DNA from: CAZQKW01 sp964594075
Lineage (GTDB): Bacteria > Desulfobacterota > WTBG01 > CAIYCZ01
Assembly (NCBI GenBank): GCA_964594075.1
Contig: CAZQKW010000036.1
Coordinates: 1-33,596, forward strand
Reading direction: 5' to 3'
Length of the DNA: 33,596 nucleotides
Below the pieces are notes generated by a model. The model did no database searches and was not told the origin of the DNA. It worked only from the letters and a program-made list of their open reading frames with translations. Each line of letters begins with the position of its first letter. Within the stretch, counting starts at the first letter, position 1. Position numbers and translations under genes: made by a program. This document shows positions 7,565 through 15,512 of this stretch, in pieces.

Positions 7565-8335
7565 ATGAACATTCGGTGGAAAAAATCATGGTCGGCACAT
7601 GGCGGGATCCTGATATTTATTCTCTGCACCGTATTATGCAGCCATGCGGCGGACAATGCGCAGCAGAAGAACGTAAAGGCTGGCGCCGAAGCGCCAGCGG
7701 CAGATGATACGATCGTTCCCGGGCCGCCCATTCGTGCAGATCAGGTGCTCAGCAAAAATCATCCGCCGTATGCCCGGGGCATGGCCTGCGTTGAGTGCCA
7801 CCAGGTGGCATTTGATGCTATAACGACGTCCACAAAACAGTTCATGCTTAATTTCCCGCAGCTTAATAATGAAGAGGTATGGAAAAAGATAGCGTCTTTT
7901 CTTCCGGGGCGAGAGCGGTTTGTGCTTACCACCGTCTATAACAACGAGCCGACCGCCACCACCATTGATATGGTGTTAGACACGGAGAAAAAGGTTTTAT
8001 ACGCGGTTTGCGAAAAGGGGACTGAAAAACTGTTTCACATTAAAAAGAATCCCCGCGTCGCGGCGGTGCACTATTCGGGATGGACGGTTGCGGGAGGTGG
8101 GAAGAAAGAATGGAAAAGTGTTCAGGTCAAAGGAACCGCTGAGGTTATTTCATCCCACGATAAACGCTTTGCCGAACTCCTGGAGAAATATCATCTGGTC
8201 AGGGTAAGCAGCGTGCGCGCGCCCCTTCGTTTTGATCTGATACAGCTCACCCCCGAGACCATCGTTTATTTTGACACAACATTATCCGACGAAAACACAG
8301 GCATCTATCAACTCTGGGAACGGAAGAAGGATTAA
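7565..8335 (+). CDS. Exported split-barrel (PPOX-like) protein with a single haem c motif
   Basis: The protein is 256 residues. A signal peptide (SWSAHGGILIFILCTVLCSHAA) is followed by a low-complexity Ala/Pro linker and then CVECH at residues 75-79, a c-type haem attachment motif. The remaining 170 residues resemble the pyridoxamine 5'-phosphate oxidase-like FMN-binding split barrel: RFVLTTVYNNEPTATTIDMV, then an ALY-like VLYAVCEKGTEKLFHIKKNP and VKGTAEVIS. The late IQLTPETIVYFD strand is also typical. The simplest reading is a periplasmic redox protein that pairs one haem with a flavin- or haem-binding barrel. Cofactor content is inference. GGGAGG sits about eight bases before the ATG. It is a single gene convergent with the coaBC/udg operon. 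Confidence 0.8.
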   Translation: MNIRWKKSWSAHGGILIFILCTVLCSHAADNAQQKNVKAGAEAPAADDTIVPGPPIRADQVLSKNHPPYARGMACVECHQVAFDAITTSTKQFMLNFPQLNNEEVWKKIASFLPGRERFVLTTVYNNEPTATTIDMVLDTEKKVLYAVCEKGTEKLFHIKKNPRVAAVHYSGWTVAGGGKKEWKSVQVKGTAEVISSHDKRFAELLEKYHLVRVSSVRAPLRFDLIQLTPETIVYFDTTLSDENTGIYQLWERKKD

Positions 8336-8362
8336 CATACATCATCACCGCAATACACTCAT

Positions 8363-9109
8363 TTACGCAGAGGCAGAATATTCCCTCTGCACCTGCTGCA
8401 TATCTTCCCACGTCTCGCGTTTTTTCTCAGGGTAACGCAGCAAAAATGACGGGTGGTAGGTCGGCATGACTTTTATGCCGTTTGGCAGCTCATGAAAGCG
8501 CCCCCGCAGCGCGGTGATGCCCTGACGGGTCTCAAGAAGCGTCTGCGTGGAATACCTGCCAAGCGTGCAAATGATGCGGGGCTGGATAATTGCCAGTTGT
8601 TTTTTAAGAAACGGCAGGCAGGTTTGAATTTCATCGTCCTGCGGGTCTCTATTGCCCGGCGGTCGGCACTTAACAATATTGGTGATATAGACGTCACTGC
8701 GTTTTAAAGCGATCGCTTCAATTATGCGGGTAAGCAACTGACCTGCCTTGCCGACAAACGGCTCACCCTGCACATCTTCATCTGCGCCCGGCGCTTCCCC
8801 CACGAAAACCAGGCGCGCATTGGGATTACCGACCCCGAAAACAATGTTTTGCCGCGCGCTATGCAGCCGGCAGCGCGTGCAGTCGCCCATTTCATTGCGC
8901 AGCGCCTGCAGATGTTGCTGTTTCATCGCGGCAGACAGGTTTGCGTTTTTATCTGTGCCTCCGGGTTCGCTCTCAGACGGCGGTGTCGTGTGGCGCGCGG
9001 GAGCGCACGGGACGGTGCGTATTCCCTGGAGCTTCTGCAACGCGAGATATTCCCGGACCGAGGAAATAATCTCCAGAACTTGTTTTGTTAACTCGTCTGC
9101 ATGATTCAT
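8363..9109 (-). CDS. udg: Type 4 uracil-DNA glycosylase (iron-sulfur)
   Basis: This enzyme removes uracil from DNA to start base excision repair. The 248-residue product begins at the ATG at 9109. A longer open frame exists upstream but lies inside coaBC and reads as an out-of-frame shadow. Four cysteines fit the [4Fe-4S] pattern of type 4 enzymes: C77-x2-C80, C148 in IVKCRPPGNRDP and C164. The catalytic block GEAPGADEDVQGEPFVGKAG lies at 104-123 and the second motif HPSFLLR at 219-225. The first 60 residues are a variable, Pro/Thr-rich linker. The ATG follows the coaBC stop by a single base (TAAcATG), so translation is probably coupled. This is the last gene of the operon. Confidence 0.95.
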   Translation of the reverse strand: MNHADELTKQVLEIISSVREYLALQKLQGIRTVPCAPARHTTPPSESEPGGTDKNANLSAAMKQQHLQALRNEMGDCTRCRLHSARQNIVFGVGNPNARLVFVGEAPGADEDVQGEPFVGKAGQLLTRIIEAIALKRSDVYITNIVKCRPPGNRDPQDDEIQTCLPFLKKQLAIIQPRIICTLGRYSTQTLLETRQGITALRGRFHELPNGIKVMPTYHPSFLLRYPEKKRETWEDMQQVQREYSASA

Positions 9110-9110
9110 G

Positions 9111-10325
9111 TTATTTTTTAGTTCTGTTCTTGAGCAGCGTGCTGATGCGGTCACACACATGGCGGGCGATGTCCTCTTTGGGAAGCGGCGGCAAGGTCTC
9201 GGTGGTGCCATCAGCAAAAATAAACTGCACTTCATTCACGTCAGATTCAAAGCCCATCCCCGGTCTGGAGACATCGTTTGCCACAATCAGATCAAGATGT
9301 TTCTGCCGAAGTTTTTGCGCTGCATGCGCAGTGATGTGGTCAGTTTCAGCCGCAAAACCGACCAGGATTCGTTTGCCCTTTTTTTCCCCCAGTTCTGCAA
9401 GGATATCGGCAGTTCTTTCAAGCTTCAGAGTCAGGGGGGCGTCGCCCTTTTTTATTTTTTGGGCTGCTGTTCTGGCAGGCCGGTAATCAGCCACGGCGGC
9501 CGATTTAACAATTATCGTGGCGTCTTTAAAATGTGCGGTTACGGCGCGGCGCATGTCTTCAGCGCTCTCAACCGTTATGCAGCGCACCCCGGCAGGCGGC
9601 GAAATTGAAACCGGCCCGCTGATCAGCGTTACCTGGGCGCCTCGCTGCCTGAAGGCGCGCGCGATGGCAAAACCGGTCTTGCCGGATGACGGATTGGAGA
9701 TGAATCGCACCGGATCTATAAATTCCCGGGTCGGTCCTGCGGTGACCAGCACAGTCTGTCCTTGAAAATCTTTGGGTGCCAGCACCCATTCAAGTTCCTC
9801 AATGATGTCCCGTATGTCAGCCATGCGTCCGGTTCCCCGCACACCGCAGGCGAGATCACCCCAGCCGGGCTCGACGAAGTGATAGCCGCGCTGTTTGAGG
9901 GTGTCCACATTGTGCTGCACGGCGCAATTCTCCCACATCGCTTCATTCATTGCCGGAACGATGAGCACCGGCGCTTGGGTTGCCATGACCACGGTTGAAA
10001 GCATATCGTCGGCAATGCCCTGGGCAATTTTGCCGATGATGTTTGCCGTGGCAGGGGCAATGACCAGCACCTGCGCCCGTCGCGCAAAGGAAATGTGGCC
10101 GATTTCTTTTTCTTCATACAGTTTGAACAAATCCGTGGCCACCACATTGCCGGAAAGGGTTTGCATGGTGAGCGGGGTAATAAATTCACGGGCGCTGCGC
10201 GTCAGGATAACATGCACCTGCCCGCCGCCCCGGGTTATCTCGCGAACCAGTTCGGCCGCTTTATAGGCGGCTATCCCGCCGCATATGCCCAGCACAATAT
10301 CTGTCCCATTCAGCAGCATAAGCAT
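9111..10325 (-). CDS. coaBC: Bifunctional phosphopantothenoylcysteine decarboxylase / phosphopantothenate-cysteine ligase
   Basis: This catalyses two consecutive steps of coenzyme A synthesis. The 404 residues are the standard length. The CoaC half (1-185) has the FMN-binding GICGGIAAYKA, His77 in GHISFARRAQ, the PAMNEAMW substrate clamp at 124-131 and the active-site Cys160 in DLACGVRGTGRM. The CoaB half (190-395) has TAGPTREFIDPVRFISN, SSGKTG, the AAVADY motif, an IKK lysine cluster and VANDVS. All key residues are present. The ATG overlaps the pgsA stop (TAATG), which argues for re-initiation. A methionine at the third codon is an alternative start. Confidence 0.97.
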   Translation of the reverse strand: MLMLLNGTDIVLGICGGIAAYKAAELVREITRGGGQVHVILTRSAREFITPLTMQTLSGNVVATDLFKLYEEKEIGHISFARRAQVLVIAPATANIIGKIAQGIADDMLSTVVMATQAPVLIVPAMNEAMWENCAVQHNVDTLKQRGYHFVEPGWGDLACGVRGTGRMADIRDIIEELEWVLAPKDFQGQTVLVTAGPTREFIDPVRFISNPSSGKTGFAIARAFRQRGAQVTLISGPVSISPPAGVRCITVESAEDMRRAVTAHFKDATIIVKSAAVADYRPARTAAQKIKKGDAPLTLKLERTADILAELGEKKGKRILVGFAAETDHITAHAAQKLRQKHLDLIVANDVSRPGMGFESDVNEVQFIFADGTTETLPPLPKEDIARHVCDRISTLLKNRTKK

Positions 10326-10873
10326 TACTCCCTGAGCGTGTGGTCTCGCTCATTGATGATCTGAAGGCCCTTGTTCACATAGTCAATCCCCGACAGTATG
10401 GTCAGGATGCCTGCGGCCCAGAAGACCGGCTGTACAAGGACGACTTTTTTTTCTATCACGTTAAGGAAAATCACCGCGCCAATAGTTACAATCTGCGCCA
10501 AGGTGGTGCACTTGCTGATAACCGTCGGTCGAATCTCAATCGCAAAGGAGTTTACAATAAGCACCAGGATGCCCAGAGATATAATAACATCGCGGCTGAT
10601 AACCAGCACGGCAAGCCATACCGGAATAAGCTTCAAGATGGCGCAGGTCACAAAAGCGCTGCTCAGCAGCAGCTTGTCGGCGATCGGATCAAGATACGCG
10701 CCCAGGACGGTTTTCTGGCGCAAGGTGCGCGCCAGGAAACCGTCCAGCGCATCGGTCAATGCCGCGCCGGCAAAAAGAATAAGCGCGCCATAATACAGTC
10801 CCTCGGAGAGCAAAATGATCAAGAGGGGGATACTCAGAATGCGCAGAATAGTGAGAATGTTTGGAATATTCAT
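10325..10873 (-). CDS. pgsA: CDP-diacylglycerol-glycerol-3-phosphate 3-phosphatidyltransferase
   Basis: This is the committed enzyme for phosphatidylglycerol synthesis in the inner membrane. The 182-residue protein has the CDP-alcohol phosphatidyltransferase signature DALDGFLAR then G58, D62 and D66 (D41, D44, A48, R49 also present), matching DGx2ARx8Gx3Dx3D. Several hydrophobic helices surround it (ILRILSIPLLIILL, WLAVLVISRDVIISLGILVLIV, and two more). The N-terminal MNIPNILTILRI is typical of PgsA rather than phosphatidylserine synthase. Its stop overlaps the coaBC start by two bases, and the gene begins 22 bases after the FlgT-like gene ends. Confidence 0.95.
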   Translation of the reverse strand: MNIPNILTILRILSIPLLIILLSEGLYYGALILFAGAALTDALDGFLARTLRQKTVLGAYLDPIADKLLLSSAFVTCAILKLIPVWLAVLVISRDVIISLGILVLIVNSFAIEIRPTVISKCTTLAQIVTIGAVIFLNVIEKKVVLVQPVFWAAGILTILSGIDYVNKGLQIINERDHTLRE

Positions 10874-10895
10874 ATGCGGGTATCAGGGCTGCGGT

Positions 10896-11813
10896 TCAGT
10901 GCGGCAGCTCAAGCAGTTTGTCGGAAATCTGGCTCAGCAACAGCTTGCCCGCTTTCTCAACAGCGCTTCTGTAGGCAAGAGCCTCGTCAGCATTAACCCC
11001 CAGACCATAGGTGGCCGCGCTCACAATAACTTTTCGATCCTTCACGCTAATGGCATTAGCCTTCAGGTTACACTGGAAGGCGTTGAATGAAGCGGCGTCA
11101 GCCCCCCTGCCGCGCTCTATTTCAGCCTTGCCCACAATGGCGATATCGGCACCGCACAGCGTCCCGATCCGGCATACGGTATCAATGTCGGGCTCCGGAT
11201 AGAAATAGGGCGACGGCGCCGGCGGTTCCTTCATGCTCTGCAGGGGATCAACAACAATGAAATCCTTTTCAGCGCATTTCTCTTTCAGAATCAATTCGCT
11301 TTCAGGAATTTTTGCCGCGCTGCCCGGCGCCCACCAGAAGATGAAATCGCCGGAACCGTTCAGTTTCTCGGCGATCATCAGCAACACTTTATACGGTTCA
11401 CGCTGCGCGCCGGCAAAAACAATGGCGTCAAGGTCGCGGCGCAGCAGTTCCTGCTGCACCATCGCCTGAATGGTTATTTGATAAAAGTCAAAGGTGGTGT
11501 TTTCATATATGATTTTAAAACTTTTAATATAGGTTGCCGCTTTGTCAAAAAAGTTTTTCTTGAGCACTAAAAAATTCTTTTCCATGACCTCCAGAGGAAC
11601 CCGCGCCACCACCGCTTCCAGCAGCGCTTTACCCTGCGCATCCGCCAGGGCCTGCTGGCGCGCAGCGAACACATCCCCCCCGTTAATGTGCGCAATGCCC
11701 CGACCGAGGAATCCCTCGGCGGAAGGATTTTCCTGTGCCCAAACGGTGCACGCCAGCAGTGCCACAAGGGCAAGCGCTACCATGCTGCAGAATTTTAGAT
11801 CACCGGTGCGCAT
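10896..11813 (-). CDS. Exported FlgT-like / LPP20-type protein
   Basis: This is a 305-residue secreted protein starting at the ATG at 11813. A signal peptide (KFCSMVALALVALLACTVWAQ) is followed by an N-terminal domain with GRGIAHINGGDVFAARQQALADAQGKALLEAVV. That pattern of glycine then Ala-rich helix resembles FlgT N-terminal or LPP20 domains. A middle segment (ADIAIVGKAEIER) resembles the TolB/FlgT-M type fold, and the C-terminus (AYRSAVEKAGKLLLSQISDKL) again has the repeated helix. FlgT in Vibrio is a flagellar basal-body collar protein, but no flagellar gene is in the window, so an envelope role of another kind is equally possible. The start overlaps the end of hflX by 14 bases. A longer start at 11906 would run back through hflX and is unlikely. 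Confidence 0.72.
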   Translation of the reverse strand: MRTGDLKFCSMVALALVALLACTVWAQENPSAEGFLGRGIAHINGGDVFAARQQALADAQGKALLEAVVARVPLEVMEKNFLVLKKNFFDKAATYIKSFKIIYENTTFDFYQITIQAMVQQELLRRDLDAIVFAGAQREPYKVLLMIAEKLNGSGDFIFWWAPGSAAKIPESELILKEKCAEKDFIVVDPLQSMKEPPAPSPYFYPEPDIDTVCRIGTLCGADIAIVGKAEIERGRGADAASFNAFQCNLKANAISVKDRKVIVSAATYGLGVNADEALAYRSAVEKAGKLLLSQISDKLLELPH

Positions 11814-13107
11814 GCGCGATATTCTCTGGTGACGCAGTTTTTTTAAAATGAGGTATGGAAAATTGTTTAAGAGAACGGGCGAATGGTTCATCAATATGCG
11901 CCTCAAGCACGACCGTGGGCCCCCGCAACTCGGTATGGACGACTATGCCGTGCTGATATATCTGGTCAATGATTTTACCCTCTGAAAGCGGCAGTTGGAA
12001 ACAGACAGCCGGCATCTGGCGCAAAACCCAGCGCTGGAGCTGCGCGTAGAGCTCCGGTATTCCCGCACCGGTTTTTGCGGAAACGGCAACCGCAGGGGCA
12101 AGCCGCCGCTGCCATGCCCCGATTAGTCCAGGCTCGGTAAGCCGGTCGATTTTGTTCAGCACATACAGCGTATCTTTTTCATGAATGCCGATCTCGCGCA
12201 GCACCGCATTGACCGACTCCACCTGTTCCGCAATCCGGGGACTGCTGATATCAATCACGTGGAGCAGCACCGCCGCTTCTCTGATCTCCTCAAGCGTCGC
12301 TTTAAACGCTGCAATGAGCTGGTGCGGGAGCTTGCGGATAAAACCAACGGTGTCGGACAGCAGGAGCTGGGATATCCCCGGCAGTTTGCGAATCGTGGTG
12401 TCAAGCGTGGAAAACAGCCGGTCTTCCACTGCAACGTGCGCGTGAGACAGGGTATTGAGCAGCGTTGATTTTCCGGCGTTCGTGTAGCCGATCAGGGCTG
12501 CCAGAAACTGCCGATGATGACGCCGGGTGCGGCGCTGAATGGTACGCACCTTTTTCACCTGCTCTAAATCTTCTTTCAGCCGGGCCATGCGCGCTTTAAT
12601 TTTTCTGCGATCCATTTCCAGTTTGGTTTCGCCCGGCCCGCGTGTTCCAATCCCGCCGCCCAGGCGGGACAGCACGACTCCTTTGCCCCGCAACCGCGGC
12701 AGCAGATAGGAGAGCTGAGCCAGCTCAACTTGCAGTTTTCCTTCCCGCGAGCGCGCCCGCTGGGCAAAAATATCAAGAATAAGACCGGTGCGGTCTATGA
12801 CCCGAATCCCCAGGGTGTCTTCCAGATTTCGCTGCTGTGCGGGATACAGATCGTCATCAAAAATTACAATCTGCGCGTCGGTGGTTTTGATGAGAGCGGC
12901 CAATTCTGCAACTTTGCCGCGGCCAATAAAAAAAGCAGGATCTATAATTTTTAAGTCCTGCGTAATAGTGCCGGCGATGCATGCCCCCGCTGACTCGGTC
13001 AGGCTTGCCAGTTCTTCCAGACCGTTTGACTGGTTTTGCTCCCGGCTGCTCTTCGGCTTAAGACCAACCAGGATTGCTTTTTCACATCCGTCAACGCGCG
13101 AGATCAA
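11800..13107 (-). CDS. hflX: Ribosome-associated GTPase HflX
   Basis: HflX is a GTPase that binds the 50S subunit and splits stalled or heat-damaged ribosomes. The 435 residues include the N-terminal glycine-rich GGGIGTRGPGETKLE (150-164) and a coiled helical linker (EMDRRKIKARMARLKEDLEQVKK). The G domain follows, with P-loop GYTNAGKST at 207-215, DTVGF at 252-256 and NKID at 318-321. All are canonical. The start is a TTG at 13107, with AGGAGG about 15 bases upstream, which is further than usual, so the exact start is uncertain by a few codons. miaA lies 181 bases upstream on the same strand. The frequent partner hfq is absent from that gap. Confidence 0.95.
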   Translation of the reverse strand: MISRVDGCEKAILVGLKPKSSREQNQSNGLEELASLTESAGACIAGTITQDLKIIDPAFFIGRGKVAELAALIKTTDAQIVIFDDDLYPAQQRNLEDTLGIRVIDRTGLILDIFAQRARSREGKLQVELAQLSYLLPRLRGKGVVLSRLGGGIGTRGPGETKLEMDRRKIKARMARLKEDLEQVKKVRTIQRRTRRHHRQFLAALIGYTNAGKSTLLNTLSHAHVAVEDRLFSTLDTTIRKLPGISQLLLSDTVGFIRKLPHQLIAAFKATLEEIREAAVLLHVIDISSPRIAEQVESVNAVLREIGIHEKDTLYVLNKIDRLTEPGLIGAWQRRLAPAVAVSAKTGAGIPELYAQLQRWVLRQMPAVCFQLPLSEGKIIDQIYQHGIVVHTELRGPTVVLEAHIDEPFARSLKQFSIPHFKKTASPENIAHAHR

Positions 13108-13179
13108 AGCGACTGTTTTTTGCCTCCTTATTTATACTTGGCGCCATGACCAGTTCCTTTCATACACGCCGTGTAACGG

Positions 13180-13225
13180 TCATTGCGAGTCCCGCAGCGC
13201 GGGGCGTGGCAAGCGCAACGGCCAC
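13180..13225. repeat. Short GC-rich imperfect palindrome in the miaA-hflX gap
   Basis: TCATTGCGAGTCCCGCAGCG followed by CGGGGCGTGGCAAGCG resembles the CATTGCGAG... type of intergenic repeat. A similar word, CATTGCGAGCG, occurs at 7525. It may be a repeat remnant or an RNA hairpin between the two genes. Confidence 0.35.
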
Positions 13226-13288
13226 AAAGTACGCATACATAACGAGTTAATCTGCTCTGTTGGACAACACCAATAATTTTATAATAAT

Positions 13289-14245
13289 TTAATTTAGCTT
13301 CTGTTTCAAGAAATTTTTCACCAGCGCCGGAATCAACGGTTCCTCTTCTGGAAGCTTAATCCAGCGAATTTCAGGATCGTGCTGAAACCAGGTGAGCTGT
13401 CGTTTGGCAAGCTGTTTGGTGGCTTTTTTCATCTGGCGAACCGCTTCATCCCAGGAACAGCGTCCTTCTATAAACGCCACCATTTGCTTATAACCTATGC
13501 TTTGCAGCGGCTTGAGAGTGGCGGCATAGCCTTTATCCAAGACTGCTTGCACCTCGCCGAGCAGGCCGGCGGCAAGCATCTGATCAATGCGGGTTTCAAT
13601 GCGCTGATACAGTTCGTTGCGGGAGCGCGACAGGCCAATTTTGAGAAACGTGTAGGGCATATCGCCGAAGGCGTGCGCGCGGTGGTGCGCTGAAAGCGGC
13701 ACGCCGGTAAGATAGAATACTTCAAGGGCGCGAATAATGCGCACCAGATCCGTCGGCTTAATTTTTTGTGCCGCGACCGGATCGCATGCCTGCAGCAGTG
13801 TATAGAGAGATTTGGAACCCTCCTGCCGGGCCTGTTCTTTCAGGCGCTGGCGCAGCGCCTCATCCTTTTCCGGCGCGTTGCACAGGCCTCTGGTGAGCGC
13901 CCGAATATATAGGCCGGTGCCGCCAACCACAAGCGGGAGCGCGCCGCGGCATCTGATGTCGGCAATTATTGCCCGTGCCCGTTCCTTAAATGCGGCGGCA
14001 TTGAAATCTTCATCTGGGCTGACAATTGATATCAAGTGGTGCGGCACAGCCTGTTGCTGGGCACGCGAGGGCTTTGCCGTGCCGATGTCAAGCAACCGAT
14101 ATACCTGCAGGGAATCGGCATTGATAATTTCGGCAGGAACCGCATGTGCCAGGGAAAGGGCAACCTCTGTTTTGCCGACCCCGGTGGGGCCCTGGATTAT
14201 TACTATCTTTGGCTTTTCGATCGGAGAAACTCCGGGTGTGTTCAT
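13289..14245 (-). CDS. miaA: tRNA dimethylallyltransferase
   Basis: MiaA transfers a dimethylallyl group to N6 of A37 in tRNAs reading codons that start with U. The 318-residue length is normal. The P-loop GPTGVGKT (19-26), NADSLQVYR (42-50), DIGTAKPS (53-60) and HHLI are all diagnostic, and the C-terminal KQLAKRQLTWFQHDPEIRW is the family's tRNA-contacting end. The ATG has GAAGG just upstream. It is the first gene of the minus-strand run ending in the uracil-DNA glycosylase, although the 181-base gap before hflX could hold a second promoter. Confidence 0.97.
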   Translation of the reverse strand: MNTPGVSPIEKPKIVIIQGPTGVGKTEVALSLAHAVPAEIINADSLQVYRLLDIGTAKPSRAQQQAVPHHLISIVSPDEDFNAAAFKERARAIIADIRCRGALPLVVGGTGLYIRALTRGLCNAPEKDEALRQRLKEQARQEGSKSLYTLLQACDPVAAQKIKPTDLVRIIRALEVFYLTGVPLSAHHRAHAFGDMPYTFLKIGLSRSRNELYQRIETRIDQMLAAGLLGEVQAVLDKGYAATLKPLQSIGYKQMVAFIEGRCSWDEAVRQMKKATKQLAKRQLTWFQHDPEIRWIKLPEEEPLIPALVKNFLKQKLN

Positions 14246-14375
14246 AACCTTCAGTTAGCGCAGTGCGTTGTCAGTAGTAGGCGGCTGTATTCTAATGAAA
14301 GGCTATTGATATTTCAAGATAATCCTGATAGAAAATCATATAATAACGTTGTGCACATTATGTAGATGCCGCCGC

Positions 14376-15497
14376 ATGATCAACAACCCTAAAAAAATTC
14401 TCATTATTCGCCTGAGCGCAATTGGCGATGTGCTGCGCGCGCTTCCCGTATTACACACGATAAAGCATAATTTCCCCCGGTCTTATATCGCGTGGGCGGT
14501 GGAAGAACCGGCGCGGGACCTCCTCCTGCATCATCCGCAGGTTAACGAGGTTCTGACTGTCCCCAAGAAAGCCTGGGTTAGTCTGCTCAAATCCGGTCGG
14601 ATGGTGCGCCTGTGCCGCGAGATAACGTCTTTTGTGCGCACCCTCAAGAGCAAACAATTTGATCTGGCGATTGATTTTCACGGTCTGCTTAAAAGCGGGT
14701 TGATCAGCTTTCTGAGCGGGGCGCCAGTGCGCGTCGGCTTTACCCGGGAATTTACCAAAGAGGGCAACTTTCTGTTTAACAACTGCCGCTTTCCTCTTGA
14801 AACCGGTGCCATCAGCCGTATTGAACGCAATCTTCGGCTGCTGGAGAAGATGGGGCTTAAGATTATTGATGACTATCCGGTTATCCCTATCACTGACAAT
14901 GACCGGTCTGTGGTGAAAGAGTTTTTCCGGCATGCGCGGATTGATTCCAGCCGGCTGCTGGTGGCCATTCACCCGGGCACCAGTCCGCGCACGCTCTATA
15001 AGCGCTGGGACCCCCACCGCTATGCCACTGTTGCCGATCAGCTGATAAAAGATTATGCAGCGCAGATTATCTTCACCTGGAGCGGCAGCGAGCGTGACAC
15101 GGTCAATGAAATAACAGCACAAATGAAATACCGCGCGCATAGTACCTGTGAAACGAAAAGCCTGGGCCAGCTTGCAGAGATTTTTCGCCACTGCGATCTG
15201 TATATCGGCGGCGATACCGGCCCCATGCACCTGGCAGCGTTTATGCGGGTGCCGGTCGTGGCGATTTTTGGGCCGACCGACTGTGTGATCAATGCGCCCT
15301 ATAACAAAACCAAACATATCATCATTCGCAAAGAAATTCCCTGCAGTCCCTGCCGCGACCGATACTGCAAGAAACGGGACTGCATGAAGGCTATTCAGGA
15401 CGATGACGTCATTCAAGCCGCGCGTCTCATTTTGAACGCCGGCAAGCAGCGCGCCGCGGCCCAGTCCGCCGCGCCCTACACCATCAGCCATCGGTAG
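14376..15497 (+). CDS. Glycosyltransferase family 9 (LPS heptosyltransferase-like)
   Basis: Family 9 enzymes add heptose from ADP-heptose to the LPS inner core at the cytoplasmic face. The 373-residue product begins ILIIRLSAIGDVLRALPVL, the family's N-terminal hallmark. It has IHPGTSPRTLYKRWD in the second domain and the nucleotide-sugar site GGDTGPMHLAAF at about 278-289 followed by VPVVAIFGPTD. Four cysteines near the C-terminus (C323, C326, C331, C336) form the CxxC-x4-C-x4-C cluster seen in many bacterial homologues. I chose the ATG at 14376; a TTG 27 bases upstream is possible. It is the first plus-strand gene of the glycan block and is divergent from miaA. WaaC- or WaaF-type specificity cannot be decided. 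Confidence 0.92.
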   Translation: MINNPKKILIIRLSAIGDVLRALPVLHTIKHNFPRSYIAWAVEEPARDLLLHHPQVNEVLTVPKKAWVSLLKSGRMVRLCREITSFVRTLKSKQFDLAIDFHGLLKSGLISFLSGAPVRVGFTREFTKEGNFLFNNCRFPLETGAISRIERNLRLLEKMGLKIIDDYPVIPITDNDRSVVKEFFRHARIDSSRLLVAIHPGTSPRTLYKRWDPHRYATVADQLIKDYAAQIIFTWSGSERDTVNEITAQMKYRAHSTCETKSLGQLAEIFRHCDLYIGGDTGPMHLAAFMRVPVVAIFGPTDCVINAPYNKTKHIIIRKEIPCSPCRDRYCKKRDCMKAIQDDDVIQAARLILNAGKQRAAAQSAAPYTISHR

Positions 15498-15512
15498 AGG
15501 ATGCTTCCGCAT

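Noticed and set aside
9110..9235. Extended N-terminus of the uracil-DNA glycosylase
   Set aside because: These codons overlap the well-conserved end of coaBC in another frame, and the ATG at 9109 directly follows the coaBC stop.
10340..10996. A 218-codon plus-strand open frame
   Set aside because: It is antisense to pgsA, whose CDP-alcohol phosphatidyltransferase signature is intact.
11814..11906. Extended N-terminus of the FlgT-like protein
   Set aside because: It would read through the end of hflX; the signal peptide is complete from the ATG at 11813.
14451..15512. A 353-codon minus-strand open frame
   Set aside because: It is antisense to the family 9 glycosyltransferase gene, which has intact family motifs throughout.
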